DNA of 16,475 bases, taken from assembly GCA_937896105.1 (NCBI GenBank), contig CALBKR010000297.1, positions 1-16,475 on the forward strand. The letters are read 5' to 3'. This DNA comes from an uncultured Bacteroidales bacterium. GTDB lineage: Bacteria > Bacteroidota > Bacteroidia > Bacteroidales > Bacteroidaceae. This document shows, one piece after another, positions 7,896 to 15,262 of this stretch; within the stretch, counting starts at the first letter, position 1, and every line of letters starts with the position of its first letter. Made by a program: the position numbers and the translations under genes. The notes beneath the pieces were generated by a model, which did no database searches, was not told where the DNA came from, and saw only the letters and a program-made list of their open reading frames with translations.

Positions 7896-9632
7896 ATGAA
7901 AAAGATATCAATATCATCATTCCTGTTGCTTGCGCTTCTTTTTACAGGCTGTTATAGAGACCTCGGAAACTATGACTATACACTGGATTCGATGAACAAG
8001 ATAACCTCTGTGACATTCTCGCCAAGTATAGAGCAGGGGACAGGCGGTTCTTTGATAGAGGTGCAGCAGGCGCTCGATGAGAACGACACACGACGCCGTG
8101 TCGAGGTTTATGTAGAGCAGAGCCATTTCGACAACCTTGATAACCTTGATTTCTATTGGTACAGGGATTATGTCGACGAGAACGGAAAAGCGGTAAAGGA
8201 TACAGTCTGCACAAGAGGCTATCTTGAGTTCGACCTTCCTGTGGCGAAAGAGATGGCGTACCGGATATTCCTGCAGATATATGACAGGACAACCGACCTT
8301 TCTCACTACGAGGCCTTCGATTTGAATACCCGTCCGCTGTTCAAGAACAGTCTTTTTGTTCTGCACGGTAACGACGGCAACCGCAAGTTAGGAAATATCG
8401 AGGTCATCGGCAGCGATACAAAAATATATACTGATGTAAAATCGGCCACAAAGGATAATAATCACTATGAGTATGCTGCGGGTCTCTGTTATTCGGTCTT
8501 TTATAATCACGCGGGAGGGCCGGTGCGTGGATACTACACAAAAAATCTGATGGTTTTTGCCGGTAATGGCGAGACAAAGTGCTATGACCCTCACGGAATG
8601 GAGCTGAAATATACTGCGTCACAGATATTCAGGCCTGAAAGCGAGAACTTCTTATACAGGAAAACTCTCCAGACCGGCGACTATGCCATTCCAAAGAAAT
8701 ACAAAGTGGTACTTACCGATGATGGCGATGTATATATAGGCAATCATGTACATTCGCTATACACACCCGGTTCCGGTTGCTTGGACGACCCTGCCAATCA
8801 GACCGATTATAAAGTAACAGCCGCAGCAATAACCCATAACCGTTTCTTGATGTGGGATGCCAAGTATGACCGTTTCCTGTATACGTCGAATGAGTCCGGC
8901 GGTCACGGCTTTGCTATGGATGAGGCTGCTTCCTTGAATTCCGCTCTCAGGTCGAAGAAACCATTGCTTGACGCGAGTGTAGATTTCCAGGGGTTGGATG
9001 AATCACCTGTCGGGAAAACCGCTGTCTTGGGATATATAAATTATAGGAATGACTATGACAACAATAATCCTTACTTTATATTTAAGGATGAGGATACCGG
9101 CAGTTACTATCGTTATGCTCTTAAATGGAAGGATGTAGGCGCCGGCGAAAAGGCCAAGCCTGTTCAAAGGAGTGCAGATGGCAATAGCAGTGAGATGAAG
9201 CCTGCATTTGAGATTGTCGAAGAACGGGAACTCAAGAACCTCACTCCCGACGATTTCTCTACTATAACATACAATTCCTGGTTTACCACAGAGAACCTTT
9301 TCTTTGCCGAGGGCGGCACTGTCTACCGTTATAATGTCAATGGTGACAGGTTGGCTGTCTATGAGGCTCCGGAGGGTTATGATGTGACAAAAATCAAATT
9401 CAGAACAGAAGATGCTTCTCCTTACAGCGATGATCTTGGTCTTTATATGAATATAGTAATGTTCGATGGTGTTAATGGAGCGGTTGCAGAGATTAAGTTC
9501 ACGACATCGGCCGATGTCGATACCGATTATGCACCACTCTTCTACGATAGGGACAACGAGGGGAAACGTTGGGGTGAAATCAAAGATGTTCAGTTTGTGC
9601 ATGAGTATGATATGAGAAAAGAAAGACTATGA
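7896..9632 (+). CDS. PKD-like family lipoprotein
   Basis: A 578-residue lipoprotein whose signal peptide ends LLFTGC, lipidated at C19. The mature N-terminus, YRDLGNYDYTLDSMNKITSV, is the usual opening of the Bacteroidetes PKD-like family that accompanies SusC/SusD and DUF4843 genes. The N-terminal region (about 20-155) is beta-sandwich-like. The remainder (for example LFVLHGNDGNRKLGNIEVIG and LFFAEGGTVYRYNVNGDRLAVYEAPEGY) has recurring beta-hairpin patterns that suggest a propeller-like fold, but that is my reading. It probably acts at the cell surface in ligand recognition. An in-frame ATG 12 bases upstream, at 7884, is an equally possible start, adding MYKN. The stop overlaps the next gene's start as ATGA, implying translational coupling. 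Confidence 0.85.
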   Translation: MKKISISSFLLLALLFTGCYRDLGNYDYTLDSMNKITSVTFSPSIEQGTGGSLIEVQQALDENDTRRRVEVYVEQSHFDNLDNLDFYWYRDYVDENGKAVKDTVCTRGYLEFDLPVAKEMAYRIFLQIYDRTTDLSHYEAFDLNTRPLFKNSLFVLHGNDGNRKLGNIEVIGSDTKIYTDVKSATKDNNHYEYAAGLCYSVFYNHAGGPVRGYYTKNLMVFAGNGETKCYDPHGMELKYTASQIFRPESENFLYRKTLQTGDYAIPKKYKVVLTDDGDVYIGNHVHSLYTPGSGCLDDPANQTDYKVTAAAITHNRFLMWDAKYDRFLYTSNESGGHGFAMDEAASLNSALRSKKPLLDASVDFQGLDESPVGKTAVLGYINYRNDYDNNNPYFIFKDEDTGSYYRYALKWKDVGAGEKAKPVQRSADGNSSEMKPAFEIVEERELKNLTPDDFSTITYNSWFTTENLFFAEGGTVYRYNVNGDRLAVYEAPEGYDVTKIKFRTEDASPYSDDLGLYMNIVMFDGVNGAVAEIKFTTSADVDTDYAPLFYDRDNEGKRWGEIKDVQFVHEYDMRKERL

Positions 9633-10732
9633 AAAAGATAATGTTATTAGCTGTTCTTCTTGTTTGTAGCGCGTTGTTCACGTTTGCGCAAACGCAGGAA
9701 TTGAAGATTACCGGTACTGTTGAAGGAATAAGAGAAGGGCGTCTGCTGTTGCTCGTACGTTCATCGGAGGAGGTGACCGATACATTGGGCTTCTGCGATT
9801 TTAAACGTGGCAAGTTCAAGATGAAGGCTGTCGTAGAGGAGCCTATGGCTGTGCAGCTTGTTGTCGATGGCTATTCGGGCGGTTTCACACTCTTTGCCGA
9901 GCCTGGTGCAAGCTACAAGGCACATTTGAGCAACGGCGACAGCTATTATATAAAGGGTGGCGTGCTCAATGACAGCTATGCAGCCTATGTTAATGTGTCC
10001 GATTCGTTACGCCTGCGTATATCGGGATTGCAGGCGCGTTACGACTCTTTGCGTACAGGGCGTAAATTCCGCAGTGCAAGTCTGGTAAACGATACGCTAC
10101 GCGGCGAGCAAGAGACTCTGCGCGACATTACATACAGCTTTCTTGCCGGCAACGATAATGTCATTTCGGCCTATACCGTCTACTCGAACATCGTTATGCG
10201 TGATGCCAGGCTCAAGGAGACACGCAGTATGTATGCGACTCTTGGCGATGGTGCAAAGGCAAGCCACTACGGACGGATGATAAAAGAGCGTATTGAGCGT
10301 CTGGAAAAGACCGAGGGTGGTGCCAAGGCGCCCGATTTTACACTGCCCGATGTCAGCGGTAATTCCGTGACAATGAGCGAGGTTCAGGGAAAGATAAAGA
10401 TTATCGATTTCTGGGCAAGTTGGTGTGGCCCTTGTCGACTGAATAACCCGGCACTCAAGGAACTGTACAGCAAGTTCCACGATAAGGGGCTTGAGATTAT
10501 CGGCGTCTCACTCGATACTGAGAAAGAGGACTGGGAGATGGCGATAGAGAGTGATGGCCTCTCTTGGATAAATGTGTCGTCGCTCGACGGATGGGATTGC
10601 GAGGTTATGAGCCTATATAATGTGAGTGCGGTACCTTCACTTTTTGTTCTTGATGAGCATAACAACATAATAGCCACAGGTCTCCGCGGTGAGCAGTTGA
10701 GGCTGTTCCTTGAGGAGAAACTTGGAAAGTAG
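9629..10732 (+). CDS. Exported DUF4369-thioredoxin protein (TlpA/AhpC-TSA family), active site WCGPC
   Basis: A 367-residue periplasmic thiol-disulfide oxidoreductase. A type I signal peptide (1-20, ALFTFA/Q) is followed by a DUF4369 beta domain (about 24-120; ITGTVEGIREGRLLLLV, then LNDSY), a helical linker, and a TlpA-like thioredoxin domain (about 232-367). The domain opens APDFTLPDVSGN and carries FWASWCGPCR, with active cysteines C266 and C269. The cis-proline is P336 in AVPSLFV. Proteins of this type reduce or exchange disulfides outside the cytoplasm. The gene overlaps the PKD-like lipoprotein gene by four bases, so the two products are probably made in linked amounts. It is the first of three such paralogues in a row. 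The natural substrate is unknown. Confidence 0.93.
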   Translation: MKKIMLLAVLLVCSALFTFAQTQELKITGTVEGIREGRLLLLVRSSEEVTDTLGFCDFKRGKFKMKAVVEEPMAVQLVVDGYSGGFTLFAEPGASYKAHLSNGDSYYIKGGVLNDSYAAYVNVSDSLRLRISGLQARYDSLRTGRKFRSASLVNDTLRGEQETLRDITYSFLAGNDNVISAYTVYSNIVMRDARLKETRSMYATLGDGAKASHYGRMIKERIERLEKTEGGAKAPDFTLPDVSGNSVTMSEVQGKIKIIDFWASWCGPCRLNNPALKELYSKFHDKGLEIIGVSLDTEKEDWEMAIESDGLSWINVSSLDGWDCEVMSLYNVSAVPSLFVLDEHNNIIATGLRGEQLRLFLEEKLGK

Positions 10733-10771
10733 AGTGAAAACTTCAAGTTCGGAATAAAATAGAGATAGACT

Positions 10772-11923
10772 ATGAGAAAAATGTTTTTAATGGCATTGCT
10801 TGCCGTGGCTACGTTTGCTGTAGCTCAGGAGAAACGCTTTGTCATCAAAGGTGAAATGACAAGCATCACCTTGTGCTATAGCAATGAGACTGTAAAGGAG
10901 GTGAAGCTTGAACAGACCGTTGATGGTGTGTCGACAGTGGTTGACACAGCGCCGGTTGTGGATGGAAAGTTTACATTCGAGGGTGTTGCCCCCGATGCAG
11001 TTGGCCTTTGGAGCTTGTCCGGCTTTGACAATGGCAGTATCCAGTTCTTCCTCGAGGAGGGCGAGATAAAGATTGGCCCGTTTGATGCAGCCTATCCTGT
11101 CGGTGCAAGAATAGGCGGTACCCCAAGCAATGATACATACCAGGCATACCTCGACCTGAACAATAAATGCATTGCGGAGAGCAAGATGCGTATGAAGGCA
11201 GCACACGAGAGTATGCCGGCTGATATAAAGGGCAATATCGAGGCTGAGTTGCGTTACACGTCGCCGACCTTCTATGTCAATAATATGCACTTCAAGGTGG
11301 CGATAATGGATTTTGTGTACGACAATATCGATTCGCCCGTGGTGTTGTATGTAATTAAATATGCGATGATGCCGACATTTGTTACCGATGTCATCCAGGG
11401 CTTCCTGAATGCATTGCCCGAGAGTCTGCACAGTCACGCAATGTATAAGGAACTTGTGAACGATGTGCGTTCGGCCAACCTCAAGGTGGGTGCCGCGGCT
11501 CCGGATATTGCAGGTCGTACACCCGATGGGAAAGAACTCTCGCTTTCTGATTTTCGTGGCAAATATGTCTTTATCGATTTATGGGCAAGCTGGTGTGCAC
11601 CCTGCCGTCGCGAGATTCCATACCTTAAAGAGGCGCTTGCATACTCCGAGAATAGCGATAATCTTGTAGTTTTCAGCTATTCGATAGACAGCGAAGAGGA
11701 GGACTGGCTATATTGCATAGAGGATAACCAGCTTGTACACAAGAACTGGATACACGTTTCAACTATCAAGGGGTGGAATAGCGATGCCATAAGGCTGTTT
11801 AATGTCAAAGGAGTGCCTTTTACGGTTCTCATTGACCCAGATGGCAATGTAGTGCAGTTTGAGCTACGTGGCGAGGAGATGGTAAAGAAACTAAAGAGCA
11901 TCGTGGACGGTGCCGGCAAATAA
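10772..11923 (+). CDS. Exported DUF4369-thioredoxin protein (TlpA/AhpC-TSA family), active site WCAPC
   Basis: A 383-residue paralogue of the preceding protein. The signal peptide is residues 1-19 (TFAVAQ). A DUF4369-like beta domain (about 22-125) carries the shared turn GTPSNDTY (116-123). A helical linker (about 125-238) leads to a thioredoxin domain (about 240-383) that opens VGAAAPDIAG. The active site is WASWCAPCRRE, with C275 and C278, and the cis-proline is P349 in GVPFTVLIDPDG. All features of a working TlpA/ResA-type oxidoreductase are present. Compared with the upstream paralogue, the beta domain differs strongly while the catalytic domain is close, as if the beta domains had diverged to hold different partners. 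It lies 39 bases after its upstream neighbour and 12 before the next paralogue. Confidence 0.93.
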   Translation: MRKMFLMALLAVATFAVAQEKRFVIKGEMTSITLCYSNETVKEVKLEQTVDGVSTVVDTAPVVDGKFTFEGVAPDAVGLWSLSGFDNGSIQFFLEEGEIKIGPFDAAYPVGARIGGTPSNDTYQAYLDLNNKCIAESKMRMKAAHESMPADIKGNIEAELRYTSPTFYVNNMHFKVAIMDFVYDNIDSPVVLYVIKYAMMPTFVTDVIQGFLNALPESLHSHAMYKELVNDVRSANLKVGAAAPDIAGRTPDGKELSLSDFRGKYVFIDLWASWCAPCRREIPYLKEALAYSENSDNLVVFSYSIDSEEEDWLYCIEDNQLVHKNWIHVSTIKGWNSDAIRLFNVKGVPFTVLIDPDGNVVQFELRGEEMVKKLKSIVDGAGK

Positions 11924-11935
11924 AACAGTAGAGCT

Positions 11936-13060
11936 ATGATAAAGAGATTGTTTTCAACGATAATATTATCCGTTATTGCCTTTGCGGCGGTCAATGCGCA
12001 GGGCGTATGTGTGATAAACGGCCATATTGCCGACAACAGGACAGGCGATGGCAAAAAGGTGAAGAAGGTTTTCCTGACAGGAACTGATGAGCTCGGGCAG
12101 CCTGTGACAGTTGCAGAGGCTAAAGTTAAAAAGGGTTCATACACATTCAAGTACGAGCTTGCTCAGGACGAGCCTGTGCTTCTTTATACTGTGACAGGCT
12201 TCGGTGATGGAATTGGTGTTGAAATCTTTGTGGAGCCCGGCGAGGTCTCTGTAAAGACACCGTCGGCAGCTCAGCCCTGTGACAGTGAGGTTTCGGGTAC
12301 TCCTGCCAATGATGCATATACTGAATTCAAGGCTATAGTTACAGGCGGTTGTGCCGAAGACAAGGTGGCAGTGGGTAAAATAGAGTCAAAGGAGGGTATA
12401 AGGATACTTTCGCAGGCAATAAGGTTCCTTATAGACAATAATGCATCACCAATGATGCCGTTAGTTGTAGAGCGTAATCTGTTGCACCTGTTGACACCGG
12501 CGTATGCCGAGCAGATGATGAATGCCGTGTCTACATTGCTTTACGACCACCCTTACTACCACTCATTGCGTAATAGAGTGCTTGCCAATAACCTGAAGGT
12601 GGGTAATGAGGCTCCTGATATTAAATTGCCTATGCTTGGTGGCGAAGAAAAGCATTTGAGCGATTTCCGTGGCCGTTATGTTGTTCTTAATTTCTGGTCA
12701 CGCGGTTGTGAAAAGTCGGCGGGGATGCTTGCCGGGCTCGAGAACCTATATGAGGTGGTTAAGGATAACAGCAGTGAGTTCATAATTGTCAGCGTTGCGC
12801 TTGACAGTGACAAAGCAGCTTGGGAAAAGGAGGTGGAGAGCAGAGGTCTATGTCGCGAGGCTTGGCTGCACGCCTGTGAAGGCGTAGGTGCTGCTTCGTT
12901 GGCCGCAGACCTCTTTGGCGTTGACAATGCTCCTAAAATCATACTCATCGAGCCCGAGGGTCGTGCTGTGTCGCTTGATATGGAAACAGATGAGGTGGTT
13001 ATGCGTGTGGAGCAGATATTGATGGGTGACCTTTACTATCTCGACCAGATAGAGGAATAA
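11936..13060 (+). CDS. Exported DUF4369-thioredoxin paralogue with degenerate CxxS site
   Basis: A 374-residue third paralogue and the last gene of the operon. The signal peptide (1-22, AVNAQ), the beta domain with the shared turn GTPANDAY (121-128), the helical linker, and the thioredoxin domain (about 222-360; VGNEAPDIKLPMLGG, LSDFRGRYVVLNFW) are all kept. The site expected to read WASWCxPCR instead reads WSRGCEKSAG: the first cysteine survives as C258, the tryptophan before it is Gly, the proline is Lys, and the second cysteine is Ser261 (TCG at 12716-12718). The cis-proline is kept as P333. It cannot run a normal two-cysteine cycle but could hold a substrate through one cysteine, or pair C258 with C306 or C314, which lie in the same domain. 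The frame is intact, so this is not obviously a decaying gene. The stop is 20 bases before the terminator palindrome. Confidence 0.88.
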   Translation: MIKRLFSTIILSVIAFAAVNAQGVCVINGHIADNRTGDGKKVKKVFLTGTDELGQPVTVAEAKVKKGSYTFKYELAQDEPVLLYTVTGFGDGIGVEIFVEPGEVSVKTPSAAQPCDSEVSGTPANDAYTEFKAIVTGGCAEDKVAVGKIESKEGIRILSQAIRFLIDNNASPMMPLVVERNLLHLLTPAYAEQMMNAVSTLLYDHPYYHSLRNRVLANNLKVGNEAPDIKLPMLGGEEKHLSDFRGRYVVLNFWSRGCEKSAGMLAGLENLYEVVKDNSSEFIIVSVALDSDKAAWEKEVESRGLCREAWLHACEGVGAASLAADLFGVDNAPKIILIEPEGRAVSLDMETDEVVMRVEQILMGDLYYLDQIEE

Positions 13061-13079
13061 TGTTCTTGATTGCATTTTT

Positions 13080-13127
13080 TATATAACATCAGAGCCGCGG
13101 AATATTCCGCGGCTCTGATGTTATATA
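13080..13127. terminator. Perfect 48-bp palindrome, probable bidirectional terminator
   Basis: The two 24-base halves pair without a single mismatch around AATATT at 13101-13106; the centre is GC-rich (AGAGCCGCGG). It lies between the stops of two convergent genes, 20 bases after the operon and 28 bases from the minus-strand Ig-like gene, the right place for a shared terminator. The flanks are unusual: six T before it and A-rich sequence after it on the plus strand, so neither direction has the usual T tract straight after the stem. Confidence 0.7.
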
Positions 13128-13154
13128 TAAAAGAAGTCTTTGTTATATTGTTCT

Positions 13155-14729
13155 TTACTTTACAATGACTTTTTTGCTGTTGACAATGTAGATGCCGGGA
13201 GCTGTGATAGTCTCTACACGGCGGCCGGTGAGGTCGTATATAACCTTTGCACCCTCCTCGACAACAATATCTTCAATTGAGGCCTCTCCGGCTACTATTT
13301 TCCAGGTTTTGGTACCAGAACATCTCTGATTTTTGCTGTTCCATATTATTACCGGCCATCCATACTCGTCAATGCCTTCTTCAGCTGCGTGGTCAACAAC
13401 AATCTGCGAAAGGTCGAGTGTGTATTCACCTTCTTCTGTGATAGGGGTGAACTCGTATTGGTTGTTTTTCCATTCTGCATTTACCAGATACTCGAGGCTG
13501 CTACCAACGTTTGACTCTGAGTTGTATGTCAATATGTACTCTTTGTCACCGCAAGTCATCTTTATTTCGCGTGAAATCTGTTGCCAGTTCTCTTGCGAAA
13601 GGGTAACATCCTGGTTGAAGGTGATGACAATCTTGCCAAGTTCGTTTACGGTATCCTCTTCCGGCGAGATGCTTACAATCTCCAATGGAGTGATGTTTGA
13701 GTCCTCGAGCTCTACGGTTATTTCACGCATTTCATTTGCTGCACCATCCATTGTGAATACGCCCGCGGGGATGTAGAATGTGTATTTACCCAACTCGGTG
13801 AACTCCTGGTCGAATGTCACTGTAATCTTGTTGCCGTCAAGTGTTGTAGTGCCTGTAACAGAATTCACGCCGGGGAGATAAAGAGTAATAGGGTCTGCAC
13901 CATCGACAAGCTTAACCTCCTTTACATTCTTGAAAGTAATCTCAAGGTTGCCGATTTCCTTAACCTTGTCACCATTCTCATAGTTGGTGATATATACCGG
14001 TGTCGGGTCGATGACGTCGAATGCTTGGGTCCAATACTCGTTTCCAACTCCGCTCTCATTTGTGAATGTGCCATTGTAAATAACGAGGCTATAAGAACCG
14101 ATTGTTGTGATAGGCTCTTCAAGCTCAAGTATGACAGTCTTTCTGTCATCGCTGAATGTTACCTCATCCTTGATGTTGGCAACAGTTTCCCAATACATAT
14201 TAACAATGCTCAAACCGATAGGGCTCTTGACACTGGCAACAGGTTCTTTGAATGTGATTTCAATCTTGTCAAGCTTGGTTGTCTCCTGTGGTGAAATACT
14301 TGCTATTTCAAATGGAGCAGTAATGCTGAATGTGAACGTTGTCTCGGGGAAAACATCTCCATCAGTACTTTTTATAACACCGGCCGGGATAGTATAGGTG
14401 TATGTTCCTGGCTTGGTTATTGATGTTGTAGGCGATTGGTCTTCTGCCAATTCTTCAACTTTCTGGAAATAAAGGATTGCGTTCTGGTCAGATCCCATAC
14501 CATTGACAATTTCGAACACATCGTTGTTCTTGTCATTTGTGATGGTAATAGGCTCTGTGGGAAGAGTTACAGTTATATTCTTGGAGAACACAAGCTGTAT
14601 GATTTCTACCTTTGATACCGGTTTGTCACTGCTTGGATTGCTGAAAGTGAGCTGGAATGCATCGTCCTGTGCAACAGCTGTTCCCAACATAAGGAACATT
14701 GACATTAAAAATAGCGTAAATTTTTTCAT
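13155..14729 (-). CDS. Secreted multi-Ig-like-domain protein with C-terminal sorting-type tail
   Basis: A 524-residue exported protein with signal peptide 1-20 (GTAVAQ). Four beta-rich repeats can be seen, at about residues 27-139, 141-240, 247-341 and 350-478. Each begins with a strand pattern such as ISPQETTKLDKIEITF or ISPEEDTVNELGKIVITF. Three contain the related hairpin TYTIPAGVI, LVIYNGTFT or TFYIPAGVF. They resemble bacterial Ig-like (SbsA/Big_5-type) domains. The C-terminus, VIYDLTGRRVETITAPGIYIVNSKKVIVK in two pieces (497-510 and 511-524), is the short tail common on secreted Bacteroidales proteins and related to type IX secretion sorting tails. No catalytic domain is seen; adhesion or surface structure is likely but unproved. 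An ATG two codons earlier (14735) is an alternative start. It is monocistronic and converges on the transport operon. Confidence 0.85.
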   Translation of the reverse strand: MKKFTLFLMSMFLMLGTAVAQDDAFQLTFSNPSSDKPVSKVEIIQLVFSKNITVTLPTEPITITNDKNNDVFEIVNGMGSDQNAILYFQKVEELAEDQSPTTSITKPGTYTYTIPAGVIKSTDGDVFPETTFTFSITAPFEIASISPQETTKLDKIEITFKEPVASVKSPIGLSIVNMYWETVANIKDEVTFSDDRKTVILELEEPITTIGSYSLVIYNGTFTNESGVGNEYWTQAFDVIDPTPVYITNYENGDKVKEIGNLEITFKNVKEVKLVDGADPITLYLPGVNSVTGTTTLDGNKITVTFDQEFTELGKYTFYIPAGVFTMDGAANEMREITVELEDSNITPLEIVSISPEEDTVNELGKIVITFNQDVTLSQENWQQISREIKMTCGDKEYILTYNSESNVGSSLEYLVNAEWKNNQYEFTPITEEGEYTLDLSQIVVDHAAEEGIDEYGWPVIIWNSKNQRCSGTKTWKIVAGEASIEDIVVEEGAKVIYDLTGRRVETITAPGIYIVNSKKVIVK

Positions 14730-14789
14730 AAGCATAGTATTTAGTTAATATTAAAATGATATTCCGTCAGTGTGTGCTTTTGTTTATAA

Positions 14790-14817
14790 CAAAATAACAT
14801 CGCGAATATAATGCAAA
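14790..14817 (-). promoter_or_regulatory. Weak candidate promoter for the Ig-like protein gene
   Basis: On the minus strand, TTTG (14814-14817) lies upstream of TTATTTTG (14790-14797). The latter is one base off the TAnnTTTG pattern, and the spacing of 16 bases is shorter than the usual 19-20. The distance to the ATG (about 55-60 bases) is reasonable. It is the best match in the region but below the quality of the other promoters here. Confidence 0.3.
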
Positions 14818-14952
14818 AAATCATTATTCGTCCTATTATTGTGAAAAAATGTTGCTCTTATGCATAATATTTATGAATAACAGCTGATAAATGCCGATTG
14901 GCGTTTTCAAAATGTTAATAAGTTTGAAATCTTGTATCCGTCTTTAAAAACG

Positions 14953-14995
14953 ATAAACAAAAAACGCTAATTGCTTGAAAACAAGTAATTAGCGT
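14953..14995 (-). terminator. Rho-independent terminator of tRNA-Leu
   Basis: A 14-base-pair stem (14964-14977 with 14982-14995, ACGCTAATT.../...AATTAGCGT, with one G/T position) closes an AAAA loop. On the minus strand it is followed at once by TTTTTTGTTT. It lies 10 bases after the 3' end of the tRNA, which makes its role clear. Confidence 0.88.
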
Positions 14996-15004
14996 CCGTA
15001 AGAG

Positions 15005-15090
15005 TACTCGAAGCGGGACTTGAACCCGCACGGCGTTTAAATGCCAAAGGATTTTAAGTCCTTCGTGTCTACCGATTCCACCATTCGAGC
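15005..15090 (-). tRNA. tRNA-Leu (anticodon UAA)
   Basis: This 86-base class II tRNA reads leucine UUA codons. On the minus strand, GCTCGAA at the 5' end pairs with TTCGAGT (the first pair is a G-U wobble), followed by discriminator A. The D-arm contains GGTGGAATCGGTAGACA. The anticodon stem AAGGA/TCCTT encloses the loop CTTAAAA, giving anticodon TAA. A long variable arm (GGC...GCC) follows, typical of tRNA-Leu. The T-arm is GCGGG-TTCAAGT-CCCGC. The CCA end is not encoded (CTC follows), as is usual in Bacteroidetes, so it must be added enzymatically. It has its own promoter and terminator. Confidence 0.97.
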
Positions 15091-15137
15091 GACCTTATGT
15101 TTGTTTGTTCCATACGCTTATGCGCCTAAAACGGTTG

Positions 15138-15169
15138 CAAATATATAACAAAAGAGCGAAATATACAAA
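15138..15169 (-). promoter_or_regulatory. Promoter of tRNA-Leu
   Basis: On the minus strand, TTTG (15166-15169), a 20-base spacer and TATATTTG (15138-15145) match the Bacteroidetes -33/-7 pattern exactly. Transcription would begin near 15131, about 40 bases before the mature tRNA. The -33 element lies inside the hairpin that appears to end the upstream lipoprotein gene. Confidence 0.72.
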
Positions 15170-15186
15170 GCTTGCTTTGATATTTC
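15150..15186 (-). terminator. Probable terminator of the four-cysteine lipoprotein gene
   Basis: GAAATATacaaagc (15158-15171) pairs with gctttgATATTTC (15174-15186), giving 13 pairs with one unpaired A and a TT turn. On the minus strand a CTCTTTTG tail follows. It lies about 75 bases after the lipoprotein stop. Its arm contains the TTTG of the tRNA promoter, so a terminator and a promoter share the same bases. Confidence 0.55.
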
Positions 15187-15262
15187 ACAGCCAGCGCAGT
15201 ATATGTTCGCGGTTTAACGCAAAGATATAACATTTTGCTAAATGTGCAAACGGCTTCGTCTT

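Larger units (their letters stand above)
14736..15004. other. Intergenic region between Ig-like gene and tRNA-Leu
   Basis: These 269 AT-rich bases hold the weak promoter candidate of the Ig-like gene next to its start and the tRNA terminator at the other end. Between about 14820 and 14950 I see no gene, no strong inverted repeat and no recognisable RNA element. Confidence 0.6.

Noticed and set aside
11936..13060. Third thioredoxin paralogue as a pseudogene
   Set aside because: The frame is complete, the signal peptide and fold markers are intact, and only the active-site residues differ, so a modified function is more likely than decay.
599..13060. Polysaccharide utilisation locus
   Set aside because: SusC/SusD are present, but there is no glycoside hydrolase, polysaccharide lyase, sulfatase or carbohydrate-responsive regulator in the window, so a glycan substrate is not supported.
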